Below, in pieces: positions 5,159 through 7,037 of a stretch of 7,037 bases of DNA; position 1 is the stretch's first letter, and every line of letters starts with the position of its first letter. The notes beneath the pieces are model-generated. The model was not told the origin of the DNA. It saw only the letters and a program-made list of their open reading frames with translations, and did no database searches. Location of the stretch: NCBI GenBank assembly GCA_945947925.1, contig CAMEZU010000098.1:1-7037 (forward strand), written 5' to 3'. The translations under genes were made by a program, and so were the position numbers. Source of the DNA: an uncultured Verrucomicrobiota bacterium. GTDB taxonomy: Bacteria; Verrucomicrobiota; Kiritimatiellia; RFP12; UBA1067.

Positions 5159-7037
5159 TTAGGCGATTTCCTTCGCCACCTTGTAGACGTTATCGACCGT
5201 AAAGCCGAACTTCTCGGCCAGCACCTTGTACGGCGCAGACTCGCCGAAGTCCTCCATCGTCACGAAACGGGTCGTGCGGAAGTCCATGCGGAAGCGATCC
5301 CAGCCAAAGCGACAGCCCGCCTCGACGATGACACGCTTCTTCATCAGCTCGGGCAGCACCGCGTCGCGATAGTCGCGCTTCTGGCGCAGGAAAAGCTCGT
5401 ACGACGGAACCGACACCACGCGGACGGGCTTGCCCTCCTCCGCCAGGCGCTTCGCCGCGTCGATGCAAAGCGAAACCTCGCTACCGGAAGCGATGAACAC
5501 CGTCGTGTCAAGGCCCTGACTGCCGCTCTCGTAGATGACGTAACCGCCCTTCGCAACGCCTTCGTGACGGACGCCCGCGAGAACGGGAAGGTTCTGGCGC
5601 GTCGTCAGCAGGCAACTCGGGCCCTGCGTGTTGAGGATCATCTCGATCCAGGCGAAAGCCGTCTCGGTGGCGTCCGCCGGACGGAATGTCGTCACGCCCG
5701 GCATCGCGCGCATCGCCGCCAGCTGCTCGACCGGCTCGTGGGTCGGACCGTCCTCGCCGACATAGAAGCTGTCATGCGAGAAGACGAAGATGGATGGGAG
5801 CTTCATCAGCGCCGCGAGACGGATCGCCGGACGGCAGTAGTCGCTGAAGACGAAGAACGTCGCACCGTAGCCGCGCCAGCCGCCGAAGGCCGTGAAGCCG
5901 TTGACCATCGCCGTCATCGCCAGCTCGCGGATGCCGTAGTGGATGTTGCGGCCCTCGAAATTGCCGTCGCCGATTTCGCCGCAGCCCTTGAGGAAGGTCT
6001 TGTTCGACGGCGCGAGGTCGGCCGAACCGCCGACGAGCTCGGGAACGACCGGCGCGAGGGCGTTCAGGACCTCGCCGCAGATGTTGCGCGTCGCATACGC
6101 CTTGCCGATCTCATACTTCGGCAGCGCCTCGACCATCTTGTGGTAGTCGGGATCGGGCATCTCGCCGGTGATCTTCGGATTCTCGCGGCGCCAGCGCTTG
6201 GCCTGGCGGTTGAGACGGGCCGCACGATCCGCGAACATCGCATAGACCTCCTCCGAAACGGCGAAGCTCTGCGCCGGATCGAAACCGCAGGCTGTCTTGA
6301 GCGCCGCCGTCTCCTCCGCGCCGAGCGGCGAACCGTGGCAGCCGCTCGTACCCTGCTTCGTCGGCGCGCCGCAGCCGATGTGCGTCGTCGCAATGATCAG
6401 CACGGGCTGTCCCGCGGTCTTCATCGCACGCTTGAACGTGCGGTCGATCTGGTCATAGTCGTGTCCGTCGCACGCGAAGACCTTCCAGCCGTAGCTCTCG
6501 AAGCGCTTCTTCGTATCGTCCGCCATCGCCAGCGCGGTCGAGCCCTCAATCGTGATGCCGTTCGAATCGTAGACGAGGATGAGATCATCGAGCTTCGCCG
6601 CACCGGCCCAGCTGCAGGCCTCGTGGGAGATGCCCTCCTCCATGTCGCCGTCGCCGCAGAAGACCCACGTCTTGTTCGCGGTCTTGGACTTCTTGGCGGC
6701 GAGCGCCAGGCCGACGCCCATCGCGATGCCCTGACCGAGCGGACCGGTCGTCACTTCGACGCCCGGCATCACGCCGCGCTCGGGATGGCCCGCGCAACGG
6801 CTGCCGAACTGGCGGAACGTCTTGAGCTCGTCCATCGTCACGCCGCCCACGCCGGCGAGGTGATGGAGCGCGTACACGAGGGCGCTCGCATGGCCGCCGG
6901 AGAAGACAAGACGATCGCGGCCCGGCCACTTGAGGTCCTTCGGGGCCACGTTCAGGAACTTGAGCCAAAGGGAAACGGCAAGATCGGCCATGCCCAGAGG
7001 GGCACCCGGGTGACCCGAGTTGGCCTTGTCAATCATG
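5159..7037 (-). CDS. tkt: Transketolase, N-terminus truncated by the window edge
   Basis: Thiamine-diphosphate enzyme that moves two-carbon ketol units between sugar phosphates in the non-oxidative pentose phosphate pathway. 626 codons are visible including the stop. The first, MIDKANSGHPGAPLG, is not the true start: the family has about 20-30 residues before KANSGHPG, so the gene continues past base 7037. Counting that Met as 1, seen are SGHPG (His9), SGGHAS (His49), AGHPERG, the ThDP/Mg motif GDGDMEEG (128-135) with Asn159 of YDSNG, THIGCGAPTKQGT (His219), the catalytic Glu371 in HYGIREL that activates ThDP, and DGPTHEPVEQLA (His433) for substrate contact. The C-terminal domain follows, ending YKVAKEIA. 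All three transketolase domains are intact. It heads a close-packed group with tatA and uvrC. Confidence 0.97.
   Translation of the reverse strand, partial: MIDKANSGHPGAPLGMADLAVSLWLKFLNVAPKDLKWPGRDRLVFSGGHASALVYALHHLAGVGGVTMDELKTFRQFGSRCAGHPERGVMPGVEVTTGPLGQGIAMGVGLALAAKKSKTANKTWVFCGDGDMEEGISHEACSWAGAAKLDDLILVYDSNGITIEGSTALAMADDTKKRFESYGWKVFACDGHDYDQIDRTFKRAMKTAGQPVLIIATTHIGCGAPTKQGTSGCHGSPLGAEETAALKTACGFDPAQSFAVSEEVYAMFADRAARLNRQAKRWRRENPKITGEMPDPDYHKMVEALPKYEIGKAYATRNICGEVLNALAPVVPELVGGSADLAPSNKTFLKGCGEIGDGNFEGRNIHYGIRELAMTAMVNGFTAFGGWRGYGATFFVFSDYCRPAIRLAALMKLPSIFVFSHDSFYVGEDGPTHEPVEQLAAMRAMPGVTTFRPADATETAFAWIEMILNTQGPSCLLTTRQNLPVLAGVRHEGVAKGGYVIYESGSQGLDTTVFIASGSEVSLCIDAAKRLAEEGKPVRVVSVPSYELFLRQKRDYRDAVLPELMKKRVIVEAGCRFGWDRFRMDFRTTRFVTMEDFGESAPYKVLAEKFGFTVDNVYKVAKEIA

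Noticed and set aside
7034..7036. ATG at 7036 as the real transketolase start
   Set aside because: It lies directly before the KANSGHPG motif, which is preceded by about 20-30 conserved residues in the family, so the gene is cut by the window edge.

Overview
The window looks like a chromosomal segment of a high-GC Gram-negative bacterium. All well-supported intact genes lie on the minus strand. A PVC-group organism (Verrucomicrobiota/Kiritimatiellota-like) is my best guess. It rests on the compact UvrC architecture, an ECF-like sigma fragment that resembles those common in that group, and a sigma-54-type promoter in front of dnaK. This is inference from recalled family features, not a database match.

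Right-hand block (about 3443-7037): transketolase (5' end cut off by the window edge), then tatA, then uvrC, tightly packed and probably one transcript. tatA starts 23 nt after the tkt stop, and uvrC starts with GTG 4 nt after the tatA stop. These are ordinary housekeeping genes with intact catalytic motifs. UvrC is short (494 aa) because the stretch between its UVR motif and its RNase H-like nuclease domain is nearly absent.

Middle block (about 617-3442): an accessory island between uvrC and dnaK. Reading in the direction of transcription it holds: (i) a 17-bp inverted repeat that overlaps the uvrC stop and the ribosome-binding region of the next gene; (ii) a coiled-coil plus NYN/PIN-like putative ribonuclease; (iii) 15 nt later, a truncated ECF-like sigma-factor ORF whose reading frame breaks in the middle of sigma region 2, followed by an AT-richer tail; (iv) a decayed second copy of the NYN gene; (v) on the opposite strand, a decayed fragment of a second copy of the ATPase; (vi) an intact AAA/archaeal-type ATPase with a near-consensus sigma-70 promoter that appears to give a leaderless mRNA. 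Decayed copies of the two intact accessory genes lying side by side indicate past duplication and rearrangement here.

Left block (1-750): the first 205 codons of dnaK behind a strong ribosome-binding site. Its upstream region carries a full-consensus sigma-54 -24/-12 promoter and, directly upstream of that, a cluster of six GTGKGACA-type half-sites in both orientations. This suggests that the chaperone is controlled by an enhancer-binding activator rather than by HrcA/CIRCE or sigma-32. It is the most interesting regulatory signal in the window.
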